Positions 1-9,241 of a stretch of DNA of 64,000 nt are shown here, piece after piece. A program made the translations under genes and the position numbers. Where the stretch lies: the NCBI RefSeq assembly GCF_000069185.1, contig NC_010397.1, positions 2,852,001-2,916,000 of the forward strand, in the 5' to 3' direction. The notes below the pieces were generated by a model, which was given only the letters and a program-made list of their open reading frames with translations, ran no database searches and was not told the origin of the DNA. Position 1 is the first letter of the stretch, and every line of letters begins with the position of its first letter. This DNA is from Mycobacteroides abscessus ATCC 19977. Lineage in GTDB: Bacteria > Actinomycetota > Actinomycetes > Mycobacteriales > Mycobacteriaceae.

Positions 1-308
1 AAATTGAACTGTTGAAAGATCATGCCGATATCGCTACGCAGGCCCCGGAGTTCACGCTCGCCCAGCGCACTCACTTCCGCGCCGTCCACGATGACGCGGC
101 CGGAGGTGGGACGCTCCAAGCCGTTGATGAGGCGCACCAGCGTGCTCTTGCCCGCTCCCGAGTAGCCGATCATGGCAAACACATCGCCCGAGCCGATGTC
201 GAGCGACACGTCATCGACTGCGGTCACCGTCTTCTTTCCCACCCGAAAGGTCTTGGTGACGTTCTGGAATTGGATCAGTGGTGCCACATCGCCCATTTCC
301 CGGATCAC
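1..308 (-). CDS. metN: Methionine ABC transporter ATP-binding protein MetN (N-terminal part; runs off window)
   Basis: ATPase subunit of a MetNIQ-type importer, which powers uptake of methionine at the cytoplasmic face of the membrane. Only about the first 100 residues are present. They hold a typical ABC nucleotide-binding start, with Walker A GYSGAGKS near residue 55 and the Q-loop FQQFN at the window edge. A GTG at 308 overlaps the TGA of the binding-protein gene by 4 bp (GTGA); an ATG at 296 is the alternative start. The upstream neighbour is a MetQ/NlpA lipoprotein, which identifies the substrate class better than the ATPase itself. The permease MetI is expected just beyond the window. 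ABC ATPase is certain; methionine specificity is inferred from context. Confidence 0.85.
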   Translation of the reverse strand, partial: MIREMGDVAPLIQFQNVTKTFRVGKKTVTAVDDVSLDIGSGDVFAMIGYSGAGKSTLVRLINGLERPTSGRVIVDGAEVSALGERELRGLRSDIGMIFQQFN

Positions 309-1171
309 TTCTCGTTGCGTATCTGCTGTTCGATCCTGCTCAGGATCGCCGCGCAGTCCTGTCCGTTTTTGGTCACGGAGAGCTGAGTTCCCTTGCTTTC
401 CTTGGCGTACGCCTCCGTGACGGCCGGCGAATGAAAGACGTCCACGAGTTTTTGGTAGGTGGGATTGTCCTTCTCTTCTGCGCGCGCCACGATCACGTTG
501 ATGTAGGGCTCGGCGCCTGGACTCGTCGGATCGTCGGCGTAGAGCGCGCTCTTCGGATCGATATTCGATTGGGCCAGATAGGTGTTGTTGATGACGGCAC
601 CGTCAATCGATTTCAACGACAGCGGGGTTTGGGCCGCGTCGACAAGTGCCACGGTGACCCGCGAGGCATCTTTGTCTATATCGGCCGTACTCGGCGTCAC
701 CCGTCCACCCTTGAGCGCGATGAGACCGGCCGCCCGCAACACAAATAAGGCCCGAGCCTGGTTAGGCGGATCGTTGGGAATCGCGATCTGTCCGCCCCGC
801 GGAATGTCGGCGAGCGTCTTGTGCTTCTGGGAATACAAGCCGAGCGGCACAATATACGTAGCACCCACGGGGGCCAGCGTTGCATTATCGGCCACGTTAT
901 ATTCGCCCAGGAAACGCAGATGCTGGAATAAGTTCACGTCGATCTGTTTTTGAGTGAGTGCCACATTAGGCTGGCTGTAGTCCGTGAAGTTGGTCGTGAC
1001 GAGTTTGATCCCCGCCTTTTCCGCCTCCGCTACGAAGACATCCCAGGAGTCCTTGCCGGCCTCGGTGGTGCCGATACGCACGATATTTCCACCGCCACCA
1101 TCTTCACCGGAGCACGCCACACCTCCCACGGATATCGCGAGCACGGCAAGAGCAATGACGATACGCTTCAT
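305..1171 (-). CDS. metQ: MetQ/NlpA-family methionine-binding lipoprotein
   Basis: Substrate-binding lipoprotein that captures D/L-methionine outside the membrane and delivers it to the MetNI transporter. The 288-residue product starts with KR, a hydrophobic stretch and a lipobox ending VGGVAC, so Cys20 is the predicted lipidated residue. The body is an NlpA-type periplasmic-binding fold, with the family-like segments DYSQPNVAL and DVNLFQHLRFL after residue 60 and a long C-terminal lobe. Length is normal for the family. AAAGG lies about 6 nt before the ATG. It is first in an operon with metN (GTGA overlap). A 7-bp-arm inverted repeat sits 26-44 bp upstream of the start and could be the operator. 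NlpA proteins sometimes bind other amino acids, so the exact ligand is inferred. Confidence 0.88.
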   Translation of the reverse strand: MKRIVIALAVLAISVGGVACSGEDGGGGNIVRIGTTEAGKDSWDVFVAEAEKAGIKLVTTNFTDYSQPNVALTQKQIDVNLFQHLRFLGEYNVADNATLAPVGATYIVPLGLYSQKHKTLADIPRGGQIAIPNDPPNQARALFVLRAAGLIALKGGRVTPSTADIDKDASRVTVALVDAAQTPLSLKSIDGAVINNTYLAQSNIDPKSALYADDPTSPGAEPYINVIVARAEEKDNPTYQKLVDVFHSPAVTEAYAKESKGTQLSVTKNGQDCAAILSRIEQQIRNEK

Positions 1172-1196
1172 GTCAGCCTTTCAAATTCAGCATGAT

Positions 1197-1215
1197 CGCA
1201 ATGATTGACATTGCG
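1197..1215. promoter_or_regulatory. Inverted repeat upstream of metQ (candidate operator)
   Basis: CGCAATG, 5-bp spacer, CATTGCG: a perfect inverted repeat with 7-bp arms, 26-44 bp upstream of the metQ start codon, where a repressor would overlap the promoter or leader. No regulator gene for it is visible in the window. Arm length and symmetry are seen directly; the operator role is inference. Confidence 0.4.
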
Positions 1216-1325
1216 TAATATCTGAAGGATCAGCAAATTGCTATTTGGCCTCAGAACGGCGCCACGATACCAGACATAAAAGCGCTATGTACCCCGGGGA
1301 AATGTGCCCACGAAGCCCACGAAGC

Positions 1326-2090
1326 CTACGAAGCCGCGGAAACCGCCGCGGGCGTTGGCGGCGCCGGAAGTTCGGGCCCGCCGTTACCCGGGCCCGCCGC
1401 AGGCATTTGCGCCACCAACTGTGACTGCATCTGGGCCGAGATCGCCGACCAGGACATCGCCGCGGGCTTGCCGCCCCAGCGCAAGGAATAGATACCCACC
1501 AGCAGCGCCTGTCCGGGTTGGGTGACCGTATACACCGGGCCTCCCGAATCACCGTGTTGCCCAGCGACATCCACCATGGTGAACCAACCGTTGTTGATGG
1601 CCTCCACCTTGCCGCAGGTTTCGCCGGACACCGATCCCATCAGGCACACCGGCAGACCCAGCTCGGGACCGGCATTCTGCGCCATCCGTAGTGCAAGCCC
1701 GTTGGGCAGGTTGCTGCTCAGCTCCACCCCCGGGCCGAATGAGATGCCCTCGTAGTCCGAGACGACGTCGCCGGGTCCGATCGCGCCGCCGGTGGGCAGG
1801 TTGCGGCTCATCAGCAGCACCTCACCGAGGCGATTGCCGGCCAGATCGACAATCGATCCGGTGGCGTTGCAGTGACCCGCCGTCAGACCGATACGGGAGA
1901 CCGGGTCGACATAGCCAAGAGTGCAACGGCTGTCTCCCTGGACTATCGACATGCCCGGGAAAGCGACAATCTTGGGAGCGGTTTCGGCAGCTGGATCGGC
2001 GATCGAAAGCGCAGGTGAAGCAACAAGAACGCCGGCAACCGCGGCGACTGCGGACACACCACATGCCAGTGCTCTGCTCACGTTTTTCAC
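1326..2090 (-). CDS. Secreted trypsin-like (S1 family) serine protease
   Basis: Exported chymotrypsin-fold protease. The GTG at 2090 is preferred over longer readings because GAGGG lies 9 nt upstream and a signal peptide begins directly after it: KNVSR, a hydrophobic core, then cleavage near ALSIA-DP around residue 31. Catalytic residues are visible as His73 in LTAGHC, Asp112 as the likely acid in VSDYEG, and Ser182 in GDSGGP. Cys56/Cys74 and Cys149/Cys159 are placed for the usual disulfides. The 254-residue product ends in a Pro/Ala-rich tail. The TAG stop lies within a 9-bp tandem repeat; reading through it would add about 24 residues. It is not obviously part of an operon. The substrate is unknown. 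Confidence 0.85.
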   Translation of the reverse strand: MKNVSRALACGVSAVAAVAGVLVASPALSIADPAAETAPKIVAFPGMSIVQGDSRCTLGYVDPVSRIGLTAGHCNATGSIVDLAGNRLGEVLLMSRNLPTGGAIGPGDVVSDYEGISFGPGVELSSNLPNGLALRMAQNAGPELGLPVCLMGSVSGETCGKVEAINNGWFTMVDVAGQHGDSGGPVYTVTQPGQALLVGIYSLRWGGKPAAMSWSAISAQMQSQLVAQMPAAGPGNGGPELPAPPTPAAVSAAS

Positions 2091-2228
2091 AACAACCAGC
2101 CCTCGGTTGACAATCCCGCCCTGCAAACGAGCATGGCGACGGATTGCTGGGGTGTCAATTTCATCCTCAGCAACACCGCCGTGTCGCGCGCCGCCCAGGG
2201 GTCGCGCACAGCCTCTACGATCGGACCC

Positions 2229-2906
2229 ATGCGCAATCGCATCCGCCTCGCCCTGATCCCTGTCGCAGTCGCCGCCATCGCCTTGGCCGGCTGCTCCAAG
2301 ACCGACAAGGCCGACCCCAATCTGCCCGAGGCCGCCACGCTGCTCAGCGAGTCGGCGGCCACCACCAAGACCCAGACCAGCACGCATATCGTGCTCAAGG
2401 TCACCGGCGACAAGCCCACACTCAAGCTCTCCGACCTCACCGGCGATCTGACCACGAAGCCGGCCGTGGCCGCCAAGGGCACCGCCAAGACGGGCGGCCT
2501 CGAGCTGCCGTTCGTCGTGGTGGACGGCGAGTTGTTCGCCCAGCTCGGCAGCGCCTACAGCAGCATGGGGCCCGTCAAGGACGTCTATGACGTGGGACTG
2601 ATCCTCGATCCCAACAAGGGGTTGGCCAACCTGCTCGCGAACATCACCGGAGCCAAGTCCGAGAAAACGGAGACCATCGACGGCGTCGACTCCGTTCTGG
2701 TCACCGGAACCATGAGCAAGGACGCCCTGAACACCTTCACGGGCGGCACCACGCTCACCGCTGACATCCCTGCCAAGGCGTGGATTCAAAAGGACGGCAA
2801 CCACGCGCTGACCAAGATCAGCGTCGACACCTCACCGGGCAACACGATTGAGATGTCGTTGTCCGACTGGGGCAAGCCCGTCACGGTCGACAAGCCCGCC
2901 CAGTGA
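2229..2906 (+). CDS. lprG: LprG-family lipoprotein (triacylglycerol/lipoglycan carrier)
   Basis: Lipoprotein of the LppX/LprAFG family. In M. tuberculosis LprG binds triacylated lipids and works with the P55 pump to move them to the cell envelope. The ATG at 2229 is followed by an RNRIR n-region, a hydrophobic core and lipobox LAGC with Cys22 lipidated. The mature part keeps the family pattern: [12 protein letters not shown] after the anchor, a central [10 protein letters not shown] strand, and a C-terminal [12 protein letters not shown]. The 225-residue length fits. Its TGA overlaps the GTG of the P55-type transporter by 4 bp, reproducing the conserved lprG-P55 pair and implying translational coupling. 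The longer upstream reading has no signal sequence and was rejected. Confidence 0.92.
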   Translation: MRNRIRLALIPVAVAAIALAGCSKTDKADPNLPEAATLLSESAATTKTQTSTHIVLKVTGDKPTLKLSDLTGDLTTKPAVAAKGTAKTGGLELPFVVVDGELFAQLGSAYSSMGPVKDVYDVGLILDPNKGLANLLANITGAKSEKTETIDGVDSVLVTGTMSKDALNTFTGGTTLTADIPAKAWIQKDGNHALTKISVDTSPGNTIEMSLSDWGKPVTVDKPAQ

Positions 2907-4447
2907 CGCACACAGCGACGGAGCCCGGCACTTCCCTGCCGCTGCGGCATCGCAGCATCGCGATAGGCGCCGGAAGTCTGGCGGTCCTGTTGGGCGCCCT
3001 CGACACCTATGTCGTGGTCAGCGTCATCACCGACATCATGACCAGTGTCGGCATCGCACTGAACAACATCCAACAGGTCACCCCGATCGTGACGGGTTAC
3101 CTGCTCGGGTACATCGCCGCGATGCCGCTGCTGGGACAGGCCTCCGACCGATTCGGGCGACGGTTGATCCTGCAACTGGCCCTGGCCGGATTCGCGATTG
3201 GTTCCGTCATCACAGCGCTGTCCACCGATCTGACGATGCTGGTCAGCGGCCGCGTCATTCAGGGTGTCGCGAGCGGTGCGCTGCTACCGGTCACGCTGGC
3301 GCTGGGGGCCGATCTGTGGTCGCAGCGCAACCGTGCGACGGTTCTCGGCGGCATCGGTGCCGCGCAGGAGCTGGGCAGCGTGCTGGGCCCGCTGTACGGC
3401 GTGCTGTGCGTCTGGCTGTTCGGCTCGTGGACGGCGATCTTCTGGGTCAACGTGCCGCTGGCGATCATCGCCATCGTGCTGGTCCAATTCAGTGTTCCGG
3501 CACACCAGCACGACCCCGATCGCCCCAAGGTCGATGTCGTGGGCGGCGCGCTGCTGGCCGTCGCCTTGGGCCTGCTGGTCGTGGGCCTGTACAGCCCCGA
3601 CCCCAAGGTCTCCGCGTTACCTGAGTGGGCCCTACCGGTTCTCAGCGGTTCCGGAGTCGCGTTCCTGGCGTTCATTCTCTGGGAATCGCGGGCCAAGACC
3701 CGGCTTATCAAGCCCGAAGGCGTTCGCTTCGGGCCCTTCTTCGCGGCGTTGGCCGCATCACTGGCAGCCGGCGCCGCCCTGATGGTGACCCTTGTCAATA
3801 TCGAGCTGCTCGGGCAGGGCGTCCTGCAGATGGACAAGGCCGACGCGGTGTTCCTGTTGTCCAGGTTCCTCGTCGCCCTGCCGATCGGCGCGGTGATCGG
3901 CGGCTGGCTCGCGACGCGATTCGGCGACCGGATCATCGCGGTGATCGGCATGCTCATCGCCGCGTTCGGGTACTACCTGATTTCCGGGTGGCCGGTCGAC
4001 GTGTTGGCGGCCGTGCACAACTTCGGCTTCTTCACTCTTCCCCGCCTCGACACGGACCTGGTAGTCGCCGGTATCGGCCTGGGTCTGGTGATCGGTCCAC
4101 TGTCTTCAGCCGCTCTACGCGTGGTGCCCGCTGCGCAGCACGGCATCGCGTCGGCACTCGTGGTGGTGGCCCGCATGACAGGAATGCTCATCGGCATGGC
4201 CGCCCTCGGCGGCTGGGGCATTCACCGCTTCTATCAGAACTTCGATGCGCTGGCCGCAAAGGAACCCAAGCCGACAGGAAAGCCGAATCTCCTTGAGTTG
4301 CAACAGCAGCTGCTGAATCGGAGCATCACCGCCTACAGCGAGATGTACAGCGAGATGTTCGCGATCACGGCGGTCGTCTGTGTCATCGCGGCGGTTATCG
4401 CGATATTCGTCGGCTCACACCGGAAGTCGGGGCACGAGGCTCAGTAG
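2903..4447 (+). CDS. P55-type major facilitator efflux transporter (Rv1410c homologue)
   Basis: MFS exporter of the 14-helix drug:proton antiporter type, partner of LprG in lipid export and intrinsic drug resistance in mycobacteria. The GTG start overlaps the lprG stop (GTGA). The 514-residue protein begins with a short cytoplasmic segment. Helix 1 carries GALDTYVV with the conserved acidic residue Asp34, and the loop-2 motif A is [10 protein letters not shown] at about 78-87. Many further hydrophobic segments follow, with a long loop near residues 420-445 before the last helix. The C-terminal 33 bp overlap the convergent ribD gene tail to tail. Pairing with lprG makes the assignment firm; the physiological lipid is taken from the M. 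tuberculosis literature. Confidence 0.9.
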   Translation: MTHTATEPGTSLPLRHRSIAIGAGSLAVLLGALDTYVVVSVITDIMTSVGIALNNIQQVTPIVTGYLLGYIAAMPLLGQASDRFGRRLILQLALAGFAIGSVITALSTDLTMLVSGRVIQGVASGALLPVTLALGADLWSQRNRATVLGGIGAAQELGSVLGPLYGVLCVWLFGSWTAIFWVNVPLAIIAIVLVQFSVPAHQHDPDRPKVDVVGGALLAVALGLLVVGLYSPDPKVSALPEWALPVLSGSGVAFLAFILWESRAKTRLIKPEGVRFGPFFAALAASLAAGAALMVTLVNIELLGQGVLQMDKADAVFLLSRFLVALPIGAVIGGWLATRFGDRIIAVIGMLIAAFGYYLISGWPVDVLAAVHNFGFFTLPRLDTDLVVAGIGLGLVIGPLSSAALRVVPAAQHGIASALVVVARMTGMLIGMAALGGWGIHRFYQNFDALAAKEPKPTGKPNLLELQQQLLNRSITAYSEMYSEMFAITAVVCVIAAVIAIFVGSHRKSGHEAQ

Positions 4448-5437
4448 TACGTCCGGACCCATCCGCTCGATCTGGTCGTACTCCCAACGCAGTGCCCGCG
4501 ACAGGGTGGTAACGCCCACGTCCTCCACGGCGGGGACGTTGCCACCCAGCAGCATCGGCGCCAGGTAGGCCAGGATACGGTCGACCAAGCCGGCGCGCAG
4601 GAACGCGCCGGCGAGTGTCGGGCCACCTTCCAGGATGATGTCGGTGCGGTCACCCAGTGCCGCGAGCACCTCCGCGGGATCATGGGTACGGATCACCATG
4701 GTGTGCGAGTCGTCGTTCAAAACCTTTGCGTCCGATGACACCTCACGCATACCGACCACCACGCGCAGTGGCTGATGCGGCACCAACTCGTTGTCCGGGG
4801 TACGCGCGGTGAGCTGGGGGTCATCGGCGAATACGGTGCCGGTTCCCACCAGGACGGCATCGGCGAATGCCCGGCGCCGATGTACATCGGCCCGCGACTG
4901 CTCGCTGGTGATCCATTGGCTGGTGCCGTCATTGGCGGCACTACGCCCATCGACACTGGCACCGTATTTCCAGGTGACATGAGGACGTCCAGTGCGCTGC
5001 TTGTGTAGCCACTCCCGCAGTGGTCCCGCCGAGACGCGGTCAGAGGCCAGGCCATCAAGCACCTCGATACCCAGCGTGCGTAGACGCGCCGCTCCCCCCG
5101 CGGCCTGCGGATTCGGATCGGCGACGGCATAGACCACGCGTGAAACACCCGCCGCGGCAAGCGCATCCACACACGGACCGGTCCTGCCCTGATGGTTGCA
5201 CGGCTCCAGAGTGACCACGGCGGTACCGCCCCGGGCGGCCGCACCGGCCCCGGCAAGCGCTACCACCTCGGCATGTTCCTGCCCCGGTGGACGAGTACCG
5301 CCCACACCGGCGACCTGCCCGGCGGCATCCAGAATGACCGCACCGACAGGCGGATTGGGATAGGTGCTGCCCTTGACCTCTTCGGCGGCCCGGATCGCCA
5401 GATCCATGGCCTCGTCGAGGCCGATCGGGTTGGTCAT
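4415..5437 (-). CDS. ribD: Bifunctional riboflavin biosynthesis deaminase/reductase RibD
   Basis: Catalyses two riboflavin pathway steps: deamination of 2,5-diamino-6-ribosylamino-pyrimidinone 5'-phosphate, then NADPH-dependent reduction of the ribosyl chain. The N-terminal cytidine-deaminase-like domain has zinc ligands HAE at 55-57 and PC..C at Cys80 and Cys89. The C-terminal reductase domain follows from about residue 145 ([14 protein letters not shown], then [13 protein letters not shown]). The ATG at 5437 is chosen, giving 340 residues. A TTG at 5446 would overlap the rpe stop (TTGA) and is the alternative. It lies just downstream of rpe in the same orientation, as in M. tuberculosis. 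It overlaps the 3' end of the P55 gene by 33 bp. Confidence 0.93.
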   Translation of the reverse strand: MTNPIGLDEAMDLAIRAAEEVKGSTYPNPPVGAVILDAAGQVAGVGGTRPPGQEHAEVVALAGAGAAARGGTAVVTLEPCNHQGRTGPCVDALAAAGVSRVVYAVADPNPQAAGGAARLRTLGIEVLDGLASDRVSAGPLREWLHKQRTGRPHVTWKYGASVDGRSAANDGTSQWITSEQSRADVHRRRAFADAVLVGTGTVFADDPQLTARTPDNELVPHQPLRVVVGMREVSSDAKVLNDDSHTMVIRTHDPAEVLAALGDRTDIILEGGPTLAGAFLRAGLVDRILAYLAPMLLGGNVPAVEDVGVTTLSRALRWEYDQIERMGPDVLLSLVPRLPV

Positions 5438-5442
5438 ATCAA

Positions 5443-6126
5443 TCAACGGGCCGAATGTGCTGCTGCCCTGGCGGCTTGCTCGCGCAGCGCCCGCACCGCC
5501 GCTTCGGGGTTCTGCGCCCCATAGACCGCCGAACCTGCGACAAAACAGTCGACGCCCGCCTCGGCGGCCTGCTCGATGGTGTCGGTGTTGATGCCGCCGT
5601 CGATTTCCACCAGCACCGACAGCTCGCCAGAGTCGACGAGTTTGCGCACCGCGCGCACCTTGTCCAACACGCTCGCGATGAAGGATTGCCCGCCGAACCC
5701 CGGTTCGACCGACATGACCAACAACGTGTCAAAGTCCTTCAGCACCTCAAGGTATGGCTCCAGCGGTGTGCCCGGCTTGATACTCAGCCCGGCCTTCGCA
5801 CCCGCCGCCCGAATGTCGCGCGCGACCCCGACGGGATTGTCGGTGGCCTCGGCGTGGAATGTCACATTATGCGCGCCGGCCTCGGCATAGCCAGGTGCCC
5901 AGCGATCCGGGTTGTCGATCATCAAGTGGCAGTCGATGGGGATATCGGTTGCGGCGAGCAGACTGTCGACCACGGGCAGCCCCAGGGTGAGGTTGGGCAC
6001 GAAATGCCCGTCCATCACGTCCACGTGCAGCCAGTCGGCTCCTTCAACGGCCGCCATCTCCTCGGCGAGGCGTGCGAAATCGGCGGACAGGATCGAGGGG
6101 GCGATCATGGGAGCGCGGTGAGACAT
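5443..6126 (-). CDS. rpe: Ribulose-phosphate 3-epimerase
   Basis: Interconverts D-ribulose 5-phosphate and D-xylulose 5-phosphate in the pentose phosphate pathway, as a cytosolic metal-dependent TIM barrel. The ATG at 6126 gives 227 residues, the normal family length; the longer reading adds an unconserved N-terminus. Visible signatures are APSILSADF at the start, the metal/catalytic segment [12 protein letters not shown] around 34-45, DCHLMI, the phosphate-binding VEPGFGGQ and the catalytic EIDGGI. It sits between rsmB and ribD in one transcriptional direction, with 22 bp to rsmB and essentially none to ribD, consistent with an operon. Confidence 0.95.
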   Translation of the reverse strand: MSHRAPMIAPSILSADFARLAEEMAAVEGADWLHVDVMDGHFVPNLTLGLPVVDSLLAATDIPIDCHLMIDNPDRWAPGYAEAGAHNVTFHAEATDNPVGVARDIRAAGAKAGLSIKPGTPLEPYLEVLKDFDTLLVMSVEPGFGGQSFIASVLDKVRAVRKLVDSGELSVLVEIDGGINTDTIEQAAEAGVDCFVAGSAVYGAQNPEAAVRALREQAARAAAHSAR

Positions 6127-6148
6127 GTCGTTCAGCTTATGTGCCCCT

Positions 6149-7564
6149 TCATGCGTGTTTACGCAGGAGGGCGGTGAACATGGCGTCAGTGCCGTGCCGG
6201 TGCGGCCATAGCTGCACCGCATCTGCGTCGCCCAACCCCGCCACGCCGGGAAACACCGCCCGGGCGTCTTCGGCGCTCACCGCGTAGCGGCGCACGGCAT
6301 CGGAGACAACACCCACCGTCTCCGCCAGGTGTGGCGAGCAGGTGCTGTACACAATGACGCCACCCGGACGAGTCAATTGGATTGCACTGGCGAGCAATTC
6401 GCGTTGCAGCTTGACCAGCTCCGGAATGTCACCCGGTTGTCGGCGCCACCGTGCTTCCGGTCGGCGGCGCAGCGCACCCAGCCCGGTGCATGGCGCGTCG
6501 ACCAGCACTCGGTCGAAGGATGCGGCAGCCAAGTCGCTGTCGCGCCCATCCGCGGTGACCACCGTAACCGGCAGAGACTTCGTGGCGTTTGCCACCAACT
6601 CCGCGCGGTGCGGCGCGACCTCCACCGCCGTTACATGGGCGCCGCGCTGGGCGGCCAACGCCCCCAACAGCGCGGTCTTGCCGCCCGGGCCGGCGCACAG
6701 ATCGAGCCACTGCTCGTCGGCGCCCTGCAGCGGAGCCAATGCGGTCGCACGCGCGATCAGCTGGCTGCCTTCGTCCTGCACCTGCGCCAGGCCGTCGCGT
6801 ACCGGCTCCAACCGGCCCGGATCCCCTCCGGGTAGGTACACGGCGAAGGGTGAATAGCGGCCGACGGTGCCGCCGACCGCCTCCGCCAACGCTTCCGCAT
6901 CGATCCGGCCCGGACGCGCGGCAAGGTGAACGAGCGGTCGCTCATCGTCACTGGCGAGCACCTGGGCAAGCTCCGAGCCCGCCGGTCCGAGCGCGTCGGA
7001 GAACGACTGTGCGATCCACCGCGGGTGAGCGGTCGCGAAGGCCAGCCGTCCGATCCGGTCCGACTCCGGCGGCGCCAACTCCTCAACCCAGTCCGCCTCG
7101 TCCCGACGTGAGATGGTGCGCAACACCGCGTTCACGAAACCCGCTCTGCCCTGGTCGAATTCGACGGCGACCGCGTCCACGGTGGTGGACAACGCGGCAT
7201 GCGGCTCAACACGGGTCCGCAGCAGTTGGTAGGCGCCCAAACGCAACGGGTCGCGCAGGCCCTCATCGACCTGATCGATGGTGCGGCCCGCGGCGGCCTC
7301 GATCACCGCGTCGAGAAGACCACGGGCCCTGCATGTTCCATAGGTGAGCTCGGTGGCGAAGGCGGCGTCGCGGCCGGTGATACCGCGTTCGCGCAGCAGC
7401 GCGGGCAACGCCAGATTAGCGTAGGCATCTTGGCGCGATACCGCCCGCAGTACGTCGAGGGCGGCCTGACGTGGTGGGTCAAGCTTACGGCGCGCACGCT
7501 CCGCAGGACCCGCACTCCGACGGGAGTCCTGATTCGACCGGCGGCGCGGCGGACGCGTACTCAC
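6149..7564 (-). CDS. rsmB: 16S rRNA (cytosine-967 C5)-methyltransferase RsmB (Fmu)
   Basis: SAM-dependent methyltransferase that places m5C967 in 16S rRNA. The 471-residue protein has an Arg-rich N-terminus, an N-terminal NusB-like RNA-binding helical domain (about 30-150: [23 protein letters not shown]) and a Rossmann methyltransferase domain with the SAM motif [13 protein letters not shown]. Both catalytic cysteines of the m5C family are present, in DAPCTG and YSTCSPH. The GTG at 7564 overlaps the fmt TGA by 4 bp (GTGA), which decides the start. Translational coupling to fmt matches the conserved fmt-rsmB pairing. Confidence 0.94.
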   Translation of the reverse strand: MSTRPPRRRSNQDSRRSAGPAERARRKLDPPRQAALDVLRAVSRQDAYANLALPALLRERGITGRDAAFATELTYGTCRARGLLDAVIEAAAGRTIDQVDEGLRDPLRLGAYQLLRTRVEPHAALSTTVDAVAVEFDQGRAGFVNAVLRTISRRDEADWVEELAPPESDRIGRLAFATAHPRWIAQSFSDALGPAGSELAQVLASDDERPLVHLAARPGRIDAEALAEAVGGTVGRYSPFAVYLPGGDPGRLEPVRDGLAQVQDEGSQLIARATALAPLQGADEQWLDLCAGPGGKTALLGALAAQRGAHVTAVEVAPHRAELVANATKSLPVTVVTADGRDSDLAAASFDRVLVDAPCTGLGALRRRPEARWRRQPGDIPELVKLQRELLASAIQLTRPGGVIVYSTCSPHLAETVGVVSDAVRRYAVSAEDARAVFPGVAGLGDADAVQLWPHRHGTDAMFTALLRKHA

Positions 7565-8484
7565 AGCGCGTGAACCTCCGCATCCAGCCGGGCACCCCGG
7601 GCCCAATCCGCGGCCTTCATCACCTTCTTGCCCTGAGGCTGCACCTCATCGAGTGCGATCGCCGTGGTTCCCGTGCCAACCAGGACGTCACGCTTGCGCA
7701 CCGCCACGGCGCCGGGCGGTAACTGCTCGTCGGTGGCGACGCCGACCGGGCCGACCTTGACCCGCGTCCCGCCGATATTGGTCCAGGCGCCTGGTTCCGG
7801 AGTCATCGCCCGAATATGCCGGTCGATAGCGTGCGCGGGTAGCTCCCAGCGGATGCGCGCCTGCTCCACCGTGATTTTCGGTGCGATGCTCACCCCGTCC
7901 ACCGCCTGCGGCACGGCCACCAGCGCGCCGTCCTCGATGCCGTCCATCGTCGATTCGAGCAGGCCCGCGCCGGATTCGGCCAGCCTGCCCAGTAACGCAC
8001 CGGCGGTGTCATTCGGCGAGATTCGTTCGGTCACCACCCCGTACACGGGCCCACTGTCCAGTGCGGGCTCAATGAGAAATGTTGTAGCGCCCGTGATCTC
8101 ATCTCCAGCCGCGATCGAAGCTTGTACCGGCGCGGCACCACGCCAGGCCGGCAGCAGCGAGAAGTGCAGATTCACCCAGCCAAGCCGCGGCACCGCCAGC
8201 AGCTCGGGTTTGAGCAGGGCGCCGTAGGCCACGACCGCACAACAGTCGACGTCGAGTTGCGCCAACTCGCGCACGAACTCGGGTTCGTTGGGGCGCGCCG
8301 GAGTAAGCACGGCAACCCCGTGTTCACGTGCCAGCGCCGCCACCGGAGAGGACGCCGATGCCCTCCCTCTGCCCGCACGGGCATCGGGCCGGGTCAACAC
8401 CGCGACCACCTCATGACGAGACGCCAATAACCTCTCCAGAGACGGCAACGCCGGGGCCGGAGTACCGGCGAACACTATGCGCAC
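7561..8484 (-). CDS. fmt: Methionyl-tRNA formyltransferase
   Basis: Transfers a formyl group from 10-formyl-tetrahydrofolate to Met-tRNAfMet for translation initiation. The 307-residue length is typical. The N-terminal Rossmann domain begins RIVFAGTP. The folate/catalytic signature is [16 protein letters not shown] at about 105-120, with the conserved Asn105, His107 and the SLLP segment. [16 protein letters not shown] carries the catalytic Asp. The C-terminal tRNA-binding OB-like domain starts after about residue 205. It is first in the fmt-rsmB-rpe-ribD transcription unit. The upstream 128 bp separate it from a divergent TetR gene. Confidence 0.95.
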   Translation of the reverse strand: MRIVFAGTPAPALPSLERLLASRHEVVAVLTRPDARAGRGRASASSPVAALAREHGVAVLTPARPNEPEFVRELAQLDVDCCAVVAYGALLKPELLAVPRLGWVNLHFSLLPAWRGAAPVQASIAAGDEITGATTFLIEPALDSGPVYGVVTERISPNDTAGALLGRLAESGAGLLESTMDGIEDGALVAVPQAVDGVSIAPKITVEQARIRWELPAHAIDRHIRAMTPEPGAWTNIGGTRVKVGPVGVATDEQLPPGAVAVRKRDVLVGTGTTAIALDEVQPQGKKVMKAADWARGARLDAEVHAL

Positions 8485-8599
8485 CGCGCCAGTCTAGGAA
8501 GGATGCACCGCCCACATCGAATCCCGAAGAGCGCGGAACCACACAGACCATGCGATAGGGTTCGCCAAGAGTAGCGGGAGAAACTCTGGATACATCCGA

Positions 8600-8605
8600 T
8601 ACCAT
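8600..8605 (+). promoter_or_regulatory. Candidate -10 element for leaderless TetR gene
   Basis: TACCAT fits the mycobacterial TANNNT -10 consensus and lies 7 nt before the A of the ATG at 8613. Transcription would therefore begin at the start codon. No Shine-Dalgarno-like sequence precedes that ATG, which supports a leaderless mRNA. A GGAT-AC-ATCC palindrome lies just upstream and could be an autoregulatory site. Confidence 0.4.
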
Positions 8606-8612
8606 AATTTCG

Positions 8613-9230
8613 ATGGCTACCAGAGGACGAGGCCGGCCCAGTGGCGCTCCGTACGATCGCAAGTTGCGAACCGAGGAGCTGCTCGACGCCGCCGAGCGCG
8701 CGATTCGCAACAGTGGCGGAACCGTCTCCATCGCCGAAGTGGCCAGGGAGGCCGGGTTCGCCAGGTCCGCATGCTACGCGGTATTTCCCACCAAGGCCGA
8801 CCTGCTGCGCTCGTTGAGTCGGCGCCACGCAGACCGACTGATCTCCGGCGCCTGGCAGCACAGCATGGTGGGCGACACACGGGACCAGATCCGGGCCTTT
8901 TCCACCCTGGTTATCGATTGGATCAGCGCGGAACCCGAGCTGTACATCGCACTTGATCGCGACCTCACCGCGCAGGAACAGCTCGATCACGGTGTCTTTG
9001 ATCTCATAGCCCAGGTGACCGAAGAGCATTTGCACGCCCAGTTTCCCGGCGACCAGATGACGCGGCTGGCACCCATCTGGTCGCGGCTCGCAGTCGGGGG
9101 CGTGTTGATGACCATCAACTGGTGGAGCGCCTCGCGCACCATGACTCAAGACGATCTCATCGGCTACATCGTGGAGACCTTCGCCGAAGGCATTGGTGAG
9201 GGGTCCCGGCTCGTCGCCGCAAATTGCTGA
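8613..9230 (+). CDS. TetR-family transcriptional regulator
   Basis: DNA-binding repressor-type protein of 205 residues. The N-terminal helix-turn-helix is clear: RTEELLDAAERAI, then VSIAEVAREAGFARSACYAVFPTKADLL (about 20-70), the standard TetR layout including the Y-x-x-F segment. The C-terminal ligand-binding half has no recognisable specificity and holds a Trp-rich helix (TINWWSAS). It is transcribed away from fmt and convergently with priA, with only 11 bp to the priA stop. A target in the fmt/tetR intergenic region is plausible. The ligand is not predictable from sequence. Confidence 0.88.
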   Translation: MATRGRGRPSGAPYDRKLRTEELLDAAERAIRNSGGTVSIAEVAREAGFARSACYAVFPTKADLLRSLSRRHADRLISGAWQHSMVGDTRDQIRAFSTLVIDWISAEPELYIALDRDLTAQEQLDHGVFDLIAQVTEEHLHAQFPGDQMTRLAPIWSRLAVGGVLMTINWWSASRTMTQDDLIGYIVETFAEGIGEGSRLVAANC

Positions 9231-9241
9231 AATTCGCCAGA

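Noticed and set aside
1172..1310. Possible SAM-responsive riboswitch upstream of metQ
   Set aside because: The leader is short and I could not find the paired conserved helices of any SAM riboswitch class; only a simple inverted repeat is evident.
2585..2804. Large open frame on the minus strand continuing from the protease gene through lprG (total 492 codons)
   Set aside because: The N-terminal part is antisense to lprG and has composition but no domain or signal peptide. A GTG with ribosome binding site at 2090 starts directly before a clear signal peptide.
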